This document shows, one piece after another, positions 8,610-17,064 of a DNA stretch of 61,464 bases (position 1 is the stretch's first letter; every line of letters starts with the position of its first letter). The notes under the pieces were generated by a model, which was not told where the DNA came from, ran no database searches, and was given only the letters and a program-made list of their open reading frames with translations. A program made the position numbers and the translations under genes. The stretch comes from an uncultured Clostridium sp. (GTDB taxonomy: Bacteria; Cyanobacteriota; Vampirovibrionia; Gastranaerophilales; Gastranaerophilaceae). The stretch lies in NCBI GenBank assembly GCA_905212085.1, contig CAJMDF010000006.1, forward strand, positions 1 through 61,464, in the 5' to 3' direction.

Positions 8610-9932
8610 ATGAAATTACACATGCAGATCCTCATTGCATTGGGTCTTGGAATTAAAAGAAATTGGCACATTTTCTTTGGGATTATTCTGGGGATTATTG
8701 TAGGAATATTTTTACATAGCCACGAATACCCACTTGTGTCAACAGTATTAACATTTATTGGGCAAGTATTTATAAGATTAATCCAAATGGTTGTAATACC
8801 GCTTGTTGTATCAGCTATCGTGATAGGTATTACAAGCATTGGGGATAATAAACAATTAGGCAAATTCGGAACTAAAATGATTCTCTATTACGGAATCATC
8901 ACATCTATTGCTGTCGCAATAGGTGCAGTCCTTGCTTTAATATTTAAACCAGGGATTGGTGCAGCTCATTACATTGCAGAAAATGCTGCAAGTGAAGTAC
9001 AGGCATCAGTTGCATCAGCTATGGCTCAACAGCAGGGTAATATTTTAAATATATTCTTAGGTTTCATTCCTAATAACCCAATGCATTCATTCGCATCAGG
9101 CGATATGGTTCCAATCATTGTATTCGTATTAATTTTTGCAGTAGCTCTAGCAAAAGTCGGCGATGTAAACAGACCTATTGTATCATTCTTTGAATCAGTT
9201 TTTGCAGCTACAATGAAAATTACGGATTGGATTATGTACTTTGCAGCACCCGGCGTATTTGCTTTGACAGCAAGCGCTGTATCTAGTTTTGGGATTGATA
9301 TTTTCACAAGTATTTCAAAATACTTACTTGTATTATTTATCGGATTTATGTTGCAGCTTTGCGTTGTATATCCGCTATTCTTAAAATTCTTCTCAAAAGT
9401 AAATATCGTTATGTTATATTCAGCAGTAGCTGAAGCAATGATGGTAGCATTCGGAACAGCAAGTTCATCTGCGACATTACCTTTGACAATTGCTTGTTGC
9501 GAAAAACGAGGAATTTCACATAAAATTGCAAGCTTTGTATTACCACTAGGTGCAACATTAAATATGGACGGGACAGCATTATTGCAGACAGTTGCGGTAA
9601 TATTCTTAGCTCAAGCTTACGGTGTTGCACTAACTCCATTTTTAATTATTGAGATTGCAGTATTAGCAATCATTGCATCTTCTACTTGTGCAGGAATTCC
9701 TGGAGCAGGATTAATCACTATTGCATTAATCTTAAACGGAATGGGATTAAGTCCAGAACAATTAGTTGCAGGATTTGCGTTCCTATTCACTATTGAAAGA
9801 ATTACAGATATGATGAGAACTCTTGTAAATGTAACATCAGATGCTGTAGTTGTAGCTGCAATCGCTGATAATGAAAATGAAATCAATTATGATTTATTAA
9901 ACAATCCTGCAGCTTATGAAGATATAGCATAA
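8610..9932 (+). CDS. Dicarboxylate/amino acid:cation symporter (DAACS family)
   Basis: A 440-residue membrane protein with the hallmarks of the glutamate/dicarboxylate transporter fold: the serine-rich hairpin tip SSSATLPLT, the NMDGT motif of TM7 that binds cation, and RTLVNVTSDA in TM8, where Arg/Asp contacts the substrate carboxylates. It imports C4-dicarboxylates, glutamate or aspartate using sodium or proton gradients; the substrate cannot be fixed from motifs alone. The ribosome site is GAAAGAGG, and a strong promoter lies just upstream. A small exported protein follows after 10 bases, probably on the same transcript. Confidence 0.93.
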   Translation: MKLHMQILIALGLGIKRNWHIFFGIILGIIVGIFLHSHEYPLVSTVLTFIGQVFIRLIQMVVIPLVVSAIVIGITSIGDNKQLGKFGTKMILYYGIITSIAVAIGAVLALIFKPGIGAAHYIAENAASEVQASVASAMAQQQGNILNIFLGFIPNNPMHSFASGDMVPIIVFVLIFAVALAKVGDVNRPIVSFFESVFAATMKITDWIMYFAAPGVFALTASAVSSFGIDIFTSISKYLLVLFIGFMLQLCVVYPLFLKFFSKVNIVMLYSAVAEAMMVAFGTASSSATLPLTIACCEKRGISHKIASFVLPLGATLNMDGTALLQTVAVIFLAQAYGVALTPFLIIEIAVLAIIASSTCAGIPGAGLITIALILNGMGLSPEQLVAGFAFLFTIERITDMMRTLVNVTSDAVVVAAIADNENEINYDLLNNPAAYEDIA

Positions 9933-9942
9933 GGATAAAATA

Positions 9943-10227
9943 ATGAAGAAAAAAATATTTATTACAATTTTACTACTTAATATCCTAGCTGTTTCTTGCT
10001 CAGCAATAAGTAGAAATGCTCCGGTTGATGAACAAATTGAATACATAAAAAAATTATCAATCAACCTACATACAACAAGGATGAAAAGAACTTGGCGTAA
10101 TATATGTAAAAAAGATAGTAAAACTTGTACAGAAAAGAAAGAATGGTTTGACGAAATATTGTATAATACAGAAGTCCGAAAACATGATGTACAGACAATA
10201 CTTCTAAATCAACCAATATATCATTAA
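9943..10227 (+). CDS. Small exported two-cysteine protein, 94 aa
   Basis: It begins with MKKK and a hydrophobic stretch ending at VSCSA, so it is a signal peptide or an atypical lipobox. The mature part resembles the protein at 10783: both have MKxxW, then Cys, then TxC or TYC, then F(D/N)E(I/V)LYN and a basic tail. That gives a shared domain of about 50 residues with two conserved Cys. I do not know its function. It follows the symporter by 10 bases and ends in a terminator shared with the convergent XRE regulator. Confidence 0.7.
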   Translation: MKKKIFITILLLNILAVSCSAISRNAPVDEQIEYIKKLSINLHTTRMKRTWRNICKKDSKTCTEKKEWFDEILYNTEVRKHDVQTILLNQPIYH

Positions 10228-10231
10228 AAAT

Positions 10232-10260
10232 AAAGACCTCATTAGTAATGAGGTCTTTTT
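10232..10260. terminator. Bidirectional terminator
   Basis: A 13-bp near-perfect inverted repeat (AAAGACCTCATTA with TAATGAGGTCTTT), with A-tract and T-tract on the two sides, sits between convergent genes. Confidence 0.9.
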
Positions 10261-10585
10261 AGTATAAACTTTTTGCAAAATTATAAAATATTTTTAATCT
10301 TTCATCATCATTTTTTATAAATTCCAATTTTTTTAAAATATACGAATACATATCATCATTAGGCACCTGTTCTTGAAACGTAAAAAGTTCACTCGGAGCA
10401 ATCTCTAGCACCTCAATAATTTTTTCTAAAGTTAGAGATGTCATAAAAGCATTACCCGTCTCAATGCTGCTTAAACTTTTTGTTGCAATACCAACTTTTT
10501 CAGCAAAAAACTCTTGACTGTATCCTTTTATTTTTCTTAGAAATTTAATTCGTTGTCCTAATTTAACCTGTATATTATTTTTCAT
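10259..10585 (-). CDS. XRE-family helix-turn-helix regulator
   Basis: A 108-residue protein whose first ~65 residues form the HTH_XRE (Cro/C1) domain: LGQRIKFLRKIKGYSQEFFA, then KVGIATKSLSSIETG with the recognition helix, and TLEKIIEVLEIAPSELF. The short helical tail has no sensor domain. It lies between the two related small exported protein genes and may regulate one or both (inference). Only the DNA-binding call is firm. Confidence 0.88.
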   Translation of the reverse strand: MKNNIQVKLGQRIKFLRKIKGYSQEFFAEKVGIATKSLSSIETGNAFMTSLTLEKIIEVLEIAPSELFTFQEQVPNDDMYSYILKKLEFIKNDDERLKIFYNFAKSLY

Positions 10586-10639
10586 AATTATTAATAATTT
10601 TAAATTGTTAATTTTTATAAACTAACCCCTTTAAACATC

Positions 10640-10668
10640 TTGATATACAATGTTAAAAGTGTTATAAT
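10640..10668 (+). promoter_or_regulatory. Sigma-70 promoter for exported protein 10783
   Basis: TTGATA at 10640-10645, a 17-bp spacer and TATAAT at 10663-10668. The leader to the ATG is about 108 bases. Confidence 0.6.
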
Positions 10669-10782
10669 TTAAAATATAGAAATTTAATATTCAATGGTCT
10701 TTAAAATATACATTTTATACATATTAAGTTTTTAATATGAAAAAATTTATTGGTTATTATTTACAATGAGGATTTTATCATT

Positions 10783-11223
10783 ATGAAAAAATTTTATATT
10801 ACCCTGCTTATCTTTACAATCACACAATTATCTACATTTGCATATGAGAACTATAGAGGCGAGGATATACTAAAAAAAATTGATGACGCTGTGATTAAAG
10901 CCAATCCAAAAAAAATGGAAAAATTATGGGTTGAATTTTGTAAAGTAAATCCTACATATTGTGAAGTTATGCAACCAAAATTTAATGAAGTTCTATACAA
11001 TGTTAAAATAGAAAGACAAGCAAGAAATAGACAAATATGGACTGGTATTGCTGCAGGCCTAGCTGGAGCATCATACAGTTCATCTCAAAATATTGTACCA
11101 AAACAATCATATGTTACAGTTAATCAGAGAGGACAAATGGTTGGTCCTGGAATATATAATCCACCTGCATATAACATATATAATTCTTATGGACAAAATG
11201 TGGGTAGAATCACCCCATATTAA
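10783..11223 (+). CDS. Exported two-cysteine protein, 146 aa
   Basis: The start is ATG 10783 (MKKFYITLLIFTITQLSTFA), giving a standard signal peptide cut after TFA; GAGG lies 11 bases upstream. The mature N-terminal half is the same two-Cys domain as the 94-residue protein at 9943. The C-terminal half is Gly/Asn/Tyr-rich with a TGIAAGLAGASYSS stretch that may be a weak membrane or glycine-zipper segment. The location is periplasm or cell surface and the function is unknown. The two relatives flank the XRE gene. Confidence 0.75.
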   Translation: MKKFYITLLIFTITQLSTFAYENYRGEDILKKIDDAVIKANPKKMEKLWVEFCKVNPTYCEVMQPKFNEVLYNVKIERQARNRQIWTGIAAGLAGASYSSSQNIVPKQSYVTVNQRGQMVGPGIYNPPAYNIYNSYGQNVGRITPY

Positions 11224-11336
11224 TTTGAATTGAATTATAGAAAATCAATATCCATTAAATAAAAATTAGGTTTTTATAAAGACTTATAAGACAATATTTA
11301 TACATTATTACATTTTTTATTTTATTTTCTATTATT

Positions 11337-11537
11337 TTGATATTTTATTATCAATACTCTATGAATAATAAACTTCACTACTATATGTCAGCACATCCAG
11401 AATGTATACCTAGTAATGAATCTAAAACAATATTTAAAAAATTAAATATTGGTCAACAAGTTGCTATTATAAAGGGATGTGCAATAAGGAATGCAGGAGC
11501 TTATCAAATCAATGCTCTTATAGAAGGAGAACCTTAA
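11337..11537 (+). CDS. Small protein, possibly membrane-anchored, with unclear start
   Basis: The nominal frame starts at TTG 11337 and gives 66 residues. The same frame stays open upstream to 11280 and encodes a hydrophobic helix (QYLYIITFFILFSIILIF) after RLIR, which is what an N-terminal anchor looks like. No ATG, GTG or TTG exists in that extension, only ATA/ATT codons. So either a rare start is used, the start has been lost, or the anchor is chance. The downstream part has two Cys (HPECIP and KGCAI). The function is unknown. Confidence 0.4.
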   Translation: MIFYYQYSMNNKLHYYMSAHPECIPSNESKTIFKKLNIGQQVAIIKGCAIRNAGAYQINALIEGEP

Positions 11538-11566
11538 TATAAAATTATTTATGTTATCATATTTTT

Positions 11567-12460
11567 ATGAATCAAACAGATAAAATAGCTTCAACTCATT
11601 TAGGGAAAAAAGTTTCAGGCAGCGAAACATATGATCCGAATTTAATAGTTGCAATCCCAAGAATTGAAAACCGCAGACAATATAATATTGAAAACAATAA
11701 TTTACCTTTTAAAGGTTTTGACATATGGCACGCATATGAATTTTCTTCTATGACTAAAAACGGAATCCCAGTCACTAGATTAATGAAAATGAAATATAAC
11801 TGTGACAGTGAATTTCTCGTTGAATCAAAATCTTTAAAATTATACCTAAATTCTTTTAATATGACTAGATTTGGTAATTCAATCAAAGAATGTCTTGAAA
11901 TTTGCAAAAACACTATTGAAAAAGATTTAAGTAAAAAATTAAAAACAGACGTTAAAATAAATTTCATTGAAAATAATGCTGAAAGAGAAAATATATTCAA
12001 CAACTTTGAAAATATTATGAACTTTGTAGATGAAAGCTCTTTAAAAATTGATAAATTCAAAGAAGCACCGGAAGAATTAAAAATTAAAAAAAGTAATGAA
12101 ATAAAAACTCATTATCTTATGTTTGATAGTCTTCGTTCAAACTGCAGAGTAACACATCAGCCTGATTTTGGAGATTTATTCTTATACTACAAATCAAAAA
12201 AACATATTTTAGAAGACAGCTTAGTAAAATATCTTACGTCATTCCGTTCAGAATACCATTTCCACGAAGAATGCTGCGAAATGATTTATAAAAGATTAAT
12301 TGATTTACTTGATAAAAATGATGAATTATTTGTCTGTGCATTATACACACGCAGAGGAGGAATTGACATATCTCCTGTAAGATCAAATTGTGACACAATT
12401 ACAGATGCACTAAAACTTGTTGATTTAAAAAATTTTGCAAGAGGTAGTATAAAACAATAA
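11567..12460 (+). CDS. queF: NADPH-dependent 7-cyano-7-deazaguanine reductase
   Basis: A 297-residue protein matching the long, bimodular (E. coli-type) QueF. QueF reduces preQ0 to preQ1 in queuosine tRNA modification. The catalytic Cys lies in SNCRVTHQPDFGDLF, with the Asp a few residues later; the substrate-binding segment FHEECCEMI follows and the C-terminus has RRGGIDISPVRSN. The N-terminal module contains DIWHAYEFSS. It overlaps yraN by one base (TAATG), so the two are co-translated. No other queuosine gene is visible in the window. Confidence 0.94.
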   Translation: MNQTDKIASTHLGKKVSGSETYDPNLIVAIPRIENRRQYNIENNNLPFKGFDIWHAYEFSSMTKNGIPVTRLMKMKYNCDSEFLVESKSLKLYLNSFNMTRFGNSIKECLEICKNTIEKDLSKKLKTDVKINFIENNAERENIFNNFENIMNFVDESSLKIDKFKEAPEELKIKKSNEIKTHYLMFDSLRSNCRVTHQPDFGDLFLYYKSKKHILEDSLVKYLTSFRSEYHFHEECCEMIYKRLIDLLDKNDELFVCALYTRRGGIDISPVRSNCDTITDALKLVDLKNFARGSIKQ

Positions 12461-12807
12461 TGGATAATAAAAAATTCGGGAATGCTGGAGAAGATCTTGC
12501 ATGCCGGTATTTAGAGAAAAACGGATATACTATTTTAGAAAGAAACAAACATTATTCAAAGTTTTGTGAAATAGATATTATTGCAAAATACAAAAATACA
12601 ACTGTATTTGTAGAAGTAAAAACAAGAAAGACAAATAATTTCGGAACTCCACTAGAAGCAATTACAAAATCAAAATACGATAACATCAAAAAAGGGGTAC
12701 AATTTTATCTTTCAGAGCATAAGATAAAAGATTACAGAATAGATGTAATAGGAATTACAATCACTCCAGAAATAAAAATAGAACACATGAAAAATATTTC
12801 TATATAA
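12460..12807 (+). CDS. yraN: YraN/UPF0102 endonuclease-like protein
   Basis: A 115-residue protein with the restriction-endonuclease-like fold motif of the family: GNAGEDLACRYLEKNGY, then CEIDIIA and VFVEVKTRK, giving the E-x(n)-D-x(n)-ExK catalytic set. It belongs to the Holliday-junction-resolvase-like group; its cellular role is poorly defined. The start codon overlaps the queF stop, and the last eight bases overlap the 3' end of the convergent recF. Confidence 0.9.
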   Translation: MDNKKFGNAGEDLACRYLEKNGYTILERNKHYSKFCEIDIIAKYKNTTVFVEVKTRKTNNFGTPLEAITKSKYDNIKKGVQFYLSEHKIKDYRIDVIGITITPEIKIEHMKNISI

Positions 12808-13903
12808 CTTTTCCAGCCTCTATTTTATAGATTTTAACATCTTTCAAAAACTCATCTTCAAAAAGGATTGTATCAACTGATGTGATAATCGTCTGCGTAT
12901 TCTCATTAATTGATTTTAAAAGATAATTTTGTCTGATATCATCGAGCTCTGCTAAAACATCATCGAGTAACAACACAGGTTCATCACCTGTCTTTGAGGT
13001 AATTATATCGAGTTCCGAGAGTTTTAAAGCTAACACAATTGTTCTTTGCTGACCTTGAGATGCAAATTTTGTCGCTTCAGAGTCGTTTATATAAAAAATA
13101 ATATCATCTCTATGCGGTCCGACACACGCCTGACCACGTCTCATTTCTTCAAATCTTCTTTCATCAAGTGATTTTTTAAAAGCACTTGCAATATCTTCCA
13201 ATTCAAATTCTACATTAAGAAATGAACAATCATATTCTATTTTTAAATTTTCGGTTTCACTAATTATCTTATGCTTTCCTTTTGCAATTTTCTCTATTTC
13301 TTTCAAGAATTTTTTACGCAAATAAATAATATTGCTACCGGTAATCACAAGCTGTTCATTATAAACATCCAGTAATGTATCATTTGTGTTACCTGTTTTT
13401 AAATAATCTTTTAACAAATTATTTTTTTGAATACGAATTTTATCATACTTGGAAAGTCTTTCATCATAAGCAGGATAAATCTGAGAAATAGCTCTATCAA
13501 GCCAATCTCTTCTATCTGATGGATTTCCTCTCAATAATAATAGGTCTGCGGTTGAAAAAAGAACTGTTTTTAAAACCGATTTAAAATTTTTAGGGGTTGT
13601 TTTTACTTTATTCAAAGCAATCTCTCGTTTTTTTTCTTTTGAATAAGAAAAATCTAATTCCACATCAGTATCAGCTTTTATCATATTACAATTAATTTCA
13701 GCTTTCTCAGCTTCAAAATTAATAAGTTCAAGATTATTAGAAGTTCTAGGGGATTTCAAAGTTGACAAAAAATAAATACTCTCCAAAATATTTGTCTTTC
13801 CTTGAGCATTTTTGCCTATAATAAGAATTTTATTTCCTGACAAATCAAGGTATAAATCCTTGCAGTTTCTATAATTTGTAAGTTTTAAATCCCTTAATCT
13901 CAT
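12800..13903 (-). CDS. recF: DNA replication and repair protein RecF
   Basis: A 367-residue ABC-type SMC-like ATPase. Walker A is GKNAQGKTN near residue 35, the signature is ASQGQQRTIVLALKLSE and Walker B is PVLLLDDVLAELD. RecF loads RecA at gaps with RecO and RecR. I use ATG 13903 (MRLRDLKLTNYRN), the family start, over an upstream TTG. TATAAT lies six bases before this ATG with no ribosome site between, suggesting a leaderless message. dnaA/dnaN/gyrB, common neighbours elsewhere, are not here. Confidence 0.95.
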   Translation of the reverse strand: MRLRDLKLTNYRNCKDLYLDLSGNKILIIGKNAQGKTNILESIYFLSTLKSPRTSNNLELINFEAEKAEINCNMIKADTDVELDFSYSKEKKREIALNKVKTTPKNFKSVLKTVLFSTADLLLLRGNPSDRRDWLDRAISQIYPAYDERLSKYDKIRIQKNNLLKDYLKTGNTNDTLLDVYNEQLVITGSNIIYLRKKFLKEIEKIAKGKHKIISETENLKIEYDCSFLNVEFELEDIASAFKKSLDERRFEEMRRGQACVGPHRDDIIFYINDSEATKFASQGQQRTIVLALKLSELDIITSKTGDEPVLLLDDVLAELDDIRQNYLLKSINENTQTIITSVDTILFEDEFLKDVKIYKIEAGKVI

Positions 13904-14005
13904 AAAAAAATTATACCCCAAATATATGATTTCTTAATTATATATAGACTATTGTAAAAATTTTTTATATAATAACTCTATAAAAGCAAGAATAAGGGAA
14001 GTACT

Positions 14006-14260
14006 ATGTTACCGATTATATCAGAAGAGAATGCAGCTGTAGCTTTTAATGAAATCTTTAAAGATATGCCTGCTTGGCGCAAAAAAATGATTCATTATAT
14101 CAAGGATGAAAACCCTGAAATAAATACAGCTATAATAGAAGCCGCAAACAAAACTGATTTAGACCCAAAAGCGGTAGCTCTAGGTGCTTATATGACCTAC
14201 ACTTTAATAGAGCTTGCAATGAAAGATAACGACTCATTAATGAATTTCCAGGAAGGATAA
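14006..14260 (+). CDS. Hypothetical protein upstream of pilT, 84 aa
   Basis: A small acidic, helical protein with no signal peptide and a good ribosome site (AAGGGAAG). It ends six bases before the pilT start, so it is almost certainly co-transcribed and could be a partner or regulator of PilT (inference from position only). Segments such as DLDPKAVALGAYMTYTLIELA suggest a compact helical domain. I do not recognise the family. Confidence 0.65.
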   Translation: MLPIISEENAAVAFNEIFKDMPAWRKKMIHYIKDENPEINTAIIEAANKTDLDPKAVALGAYMTYTLIELAMKDNDSLMNFQEG

Positions 14261-14266
14261 AATTTT

Positions 14267-15331
14267 ATGTTAATTGAAGAACTATTAGAAAAACTTGTTG
14301 CTGACGGCGGATCAGACTTACATATTTCAGCGAATTTACCTCCTGCAGCCCGTATCGATGGTAAATTACAAAGATATGATTATCCGCCACTTAGCCCAGA
14401 TGATGTTGAAACTTTACTTTTCCCAATGCTATCAAATGAACAAAGAAGGACTCTTGAACAGAACTGGGAACTTGACTTTTCATATGGTATTGAAGGGCTG
14501 AGCCGTTTCAGGGTAAACTTTTACAAAGACAAAGGCAATTACGCTGCAGCATTCAGAACAATTACATCAGTAGTCCCTTCATTTGATAAATTAGGTCTGC
14601 CAGAGATTGTAAGAAAAACAGCTGATAAACCAAGAGGCTTAATCCTTGTTACAGGCCCTACAGGTTCAGGTAAATCTACAACATTAGCTGCAATGATTGA
14701 CTATATCAACACTAACAGAACTGAACATATTTTAACAATTGAAGACCCTATAGAATTCGTTCACACATCAAAACAAAGTATTATTCACCAACGTGAATTA
14801 GGTATGGATACAAGATCTTTCGCAAATGCTCTTAAATCAGCACTTCGTGAAGACCCTGATATCATTCTGGTAGGTGAGATGCGTGACCACGAAACTATTG
14901 CCTTAGCTCTTACAGCAGCTGAAACAGGTCACTTGGTATTCGGGACATTGCACACATCTTCTGCAGCACAAACAATTGACCGTATCATCGACGTATTCCC
15001 TGAAGGACAACAACAACAAATACGTGTACAATTGGCAAACTCACTGGTTGCAGTATTTGCTCAAACATTGTTACAAAAAGTACAACCTGACGGAACTAAA
15101 AAAGGTCGTGTAATGGCTCAAGAAATAATGCTTGTAACACCAGCAATTGCAAACCTTATCAGAGAAGCAAAAGCTGCTCAAATCTATTCTACAATTCAAA
15201 TGAACCAAGGTATGGGTATGCAAACATTAGAAATGGCATTGGCAAATTTATATAAACAAAAAATGATTACAATTGAAGATGCATTATCTAGAACTTCAAG
15301 ACCTGATGAATTAAAACGTTTAATGCAATAA
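14267..15331 (+). CDS. pilT: Type IV pilus retraction ATPase PilT
   Basis: A 354-residue hexameric secretion ATPase that depolymerises pili for twitching motility or DNA uptake. It has the N-terminal PAS-like domain (DGGSDLHISANLPPAARIDG), Walker A GPTGSGKST, an Asp box (LTIEDPIEF), Walker B DIILVGEMRDHETI, a His box (GHLVFGTLHTSSAAQTIDRI) and the PilT-type C-terminus (AIANLIREAKAAQI). The C-terminal AIxNLIRE motif separates PilT from PilB. It supplies retraction for the pilins scattered through this window. The assembly ATPase PilB, platform PilC and secretin PilQ are not in the window. Confidence 0.95.
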   Translation: MLIEELLEKLVADGGSDLHISANLPPAARIDGKLQRYDYPPLSPDDVETLLFPMLSNEQRRTLEQNWELDFSYGIEGLSRFRVNFYKDKGNYAAAFRTITSVVPSFDKLGLPEIVRKTADKPRGLILVTGPTGSGKSTTLAAMIDYINTNRTEHILTIEDPIEFVHTSKQSIIHQRELGMDTRSFANALKSALREDPDIILVGEMRDHETIALALTAAETGHLVFGTLHTSSAAQTIDRIIDVFPEGQQQQIRVQLANSLVAVFAQTLLQKVQPDGTKKGRVMAQEIMLVTPAIANLIREAKAAQIYSTIQMNQGMGMQTLEMALANLYKQKMITIEDALSRTSRPDELKRLMQ

Positions 15332-15352
15332 TAATTAATATAATTATTTTAT

Positions 15353-15382
15353 AAAAAGGCCTCAATAAATTGAGGCCTTTTT
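15353..15382 (+). terminator. Terminator after pilT
   Basis: A 13-bp stem AAAAAGGCCTCAA/TTGAGGCCTTTTT with a TAAA loop and T-tract. Confidence 0.9.
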
Positions 15383-15452
15383 TATTTGTATCAATATATG
15401 TTTGTGTTAATATTTAATTATATGAACTTTACAATTAAAAAGGAAGTATAAA

Positions 15453-16985
15453 ATGGCACAACAAACTCATGAACCAAGTTCTACAAAAGAACAAATAAGA
15501 CAAACAAGAATCCAAAAACTTGCAGACCTTGCAGACAAAGGAGTAAATCCATATCCTTATTCTTTTGACAAAGATGCTGATGCTGCATTTTTACAAGACA
15601 AATACAAAGATTTAGAAGCAGGTGTAGAAACTGATGATAAATATTCTGTAGCCGGAAGAGTTATGGCTATTCGTAATACAGGAATGTTTATTGATTTAAT
15701 GGACGCATCTGGAAAAATTCAAATATTCTCTCATAAAGAAAATCTATCTGAAGATATGATGAAAATTTTAAAACTTATTGATATCGGTGATATTGTAGGT
15801 TTTACAGGAACAATCAGAAGAACTCCAAGAGGAGAATTATCAATTAAATCAACTTCTTTAAAATTATTATCAAAAGCTCTTTTACCTTTGCCTAACAAAC
15901 AAATCAGCAAAGAAAAAATGGAAGAATTAACTCACTATCACGGACTTACTGATGTTGAGTTAAAATATCGTCAAAGATATGTTGACTTAATTGTAAATGA
16001 ACAAAGTCGTGATACTTTTAGAAAAAGAAGTTTGATTATTCAAAAAATCCGTGAATATTTAGCTAAACAAGGTTACATGGAAGTAGAAACTCCTATTTTA
16101 CAAACAATGGCATCCGGAGCAAATGCAAGACCATTTACCACTCATCACAATGCATTGGAAATGGATTTGACTCTAAGAATTGCTCTTGAATTATACCTAA
16201 AAAGATTAATAGTCGGCGGAATTTCTGAAAAAGTATTTGAAATCGGTAAATGTTTTAGAAATGAAGGAATTGACACTCGTCACAACCCTGAATTTACTAT
16301 GATTGAATTATACCAAGCATATGCAGATTATAACGACATGATGACATTAACTGAAAATATGGTAGCTTATGTCGCTCAAGAAGTACTTGGAACAATGAAA
16401 ATAAAATATGGGGAACACGAAATTGATTTAACTCCACCTTGGGATAGAAAAACAATGTTAGGCTCTATAAAAGAAGCCACAGGTGTTGATTTTATGGAAA
16501 TTTATAGTGCAAAACAAGCTATTGAAACAGCAAGAAGTCTAAATGTTCAAGTAGAAGATTCTATGAACTGGGGACAAGTAGTAGAAGCTGTATTTGAAGA
16601 TAAAATTGAGCCATCATTAATTCAGCCTTGCCACATAATTGATTATCCAAGAGAAATTTCCCCGCTTGCTAAAGTTCATAGAGACAACGACCGATTGACT
16701 GAACGTTTTGAAACAAGAGTGAACGGTTGGGAAATTGCAAATGCATTTTCAGAACTTACAGATCCAATAGACCAAAGGATGAGATTTGAAGCTCAAGCTC
16801 AAGCAAAAGCTGCTGGAGATGAAGAAGCTATGGAAATTGATGAAGACTTCATTAATGCTCTTGAGTATGGTATGCCTCCAACAGGCGGTATGGGAATGGG
16901 TATTGACAGATTAGTAATGTTACTTACCGATTCTCCTTCAATCAGAGATGTAATAGCATTCCCTACAATGAGAGCAAAAGATTAA
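15453..16985 (+). CDS. lysS: Lysyl-tRNA synthetase, class II
   Basis: A 510-residue protein with an N-terminal OB-fold anticodon-binding domain (VAGRVMAIRNTGMFIDLMDA) and the class II catalytic core: motif 2 FRNEGIDTRHNPEFTMIE and motif 3 GMGMGIDRLVMLLTDSP. It charges tRNA-Lys with lysine in the cytoplasm. The start follows AAAAAGGAAG. Full length with no missing motif. It is flanked by terminators on both sides, so it is a single-gene unit. Confidence 0.97.
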   Translation: MAQQTHEPSSTKEQIRQTRIQKLADLADKGVNPYPYSFDKDADAAFLQDKYKDLEAGVETDDKYSVAGRVMAIRNTGMFIDLMDASGKIQIFSHKENLSEDMMKILKLIDIGDIVGFTGTIRRTPRGELSIKSTSLKLLSKALLPLPNKQISKEKMEELTHYHGLTDVELKYRQRYVDLIVNEQSRDTFRKRSLIIQKIREYLAKQGYMEVETPILQTMASGANARPFTTHHNALEMDLTLRIALELYLKRLIVGGISEKVFEIGKCFRNEGIDTRHNPEFTMIELYQAYADYNDMMTLTENMVAYVAQEVLGTMKIKYGEHEIDLTPPWDRKTMLGSIKEATGVDFMEIYSAKQAIETARSLNVQVEDSMNWGQVVEAVFEDKIEPSLIQPCHIIDYPREISPLAKVHRDNDRLTERFETRVNGWEIANAFSELTDPIDQRMRFEAQAQAKAAGDEEAMEIDEDFINALEYGMPPTGGMGMGIDRLVMLLTDSPSIRDVIAFPTMRAKD

Positions 16986-17011
16986 TATTTATAACTTATT
17001 TTAATATAAAG

Positions 17012-17040
17012 AAAAGACCGATTGCACATCGGTCTTTTTT
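17012..17040. terminator. Terminator after lysS
   Basis: An 11-bp stem AAAAGACCGAT/ATCGGTCTTTT, loop TGCAC, then T residues. The A-tract on the other side lets it also serve the convergent prepilin gene. Confidence 0.9.
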
Positions 17041-17064
17041 ATGAAAGATGAAAGGAGCTGAAAT

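Noticed and set aside
12460..12807. Possible restriction-modification nuclease
   Set aside because: The sequence matches the housekeeping YraN family, and no methylase or specificity subunit is nearby.
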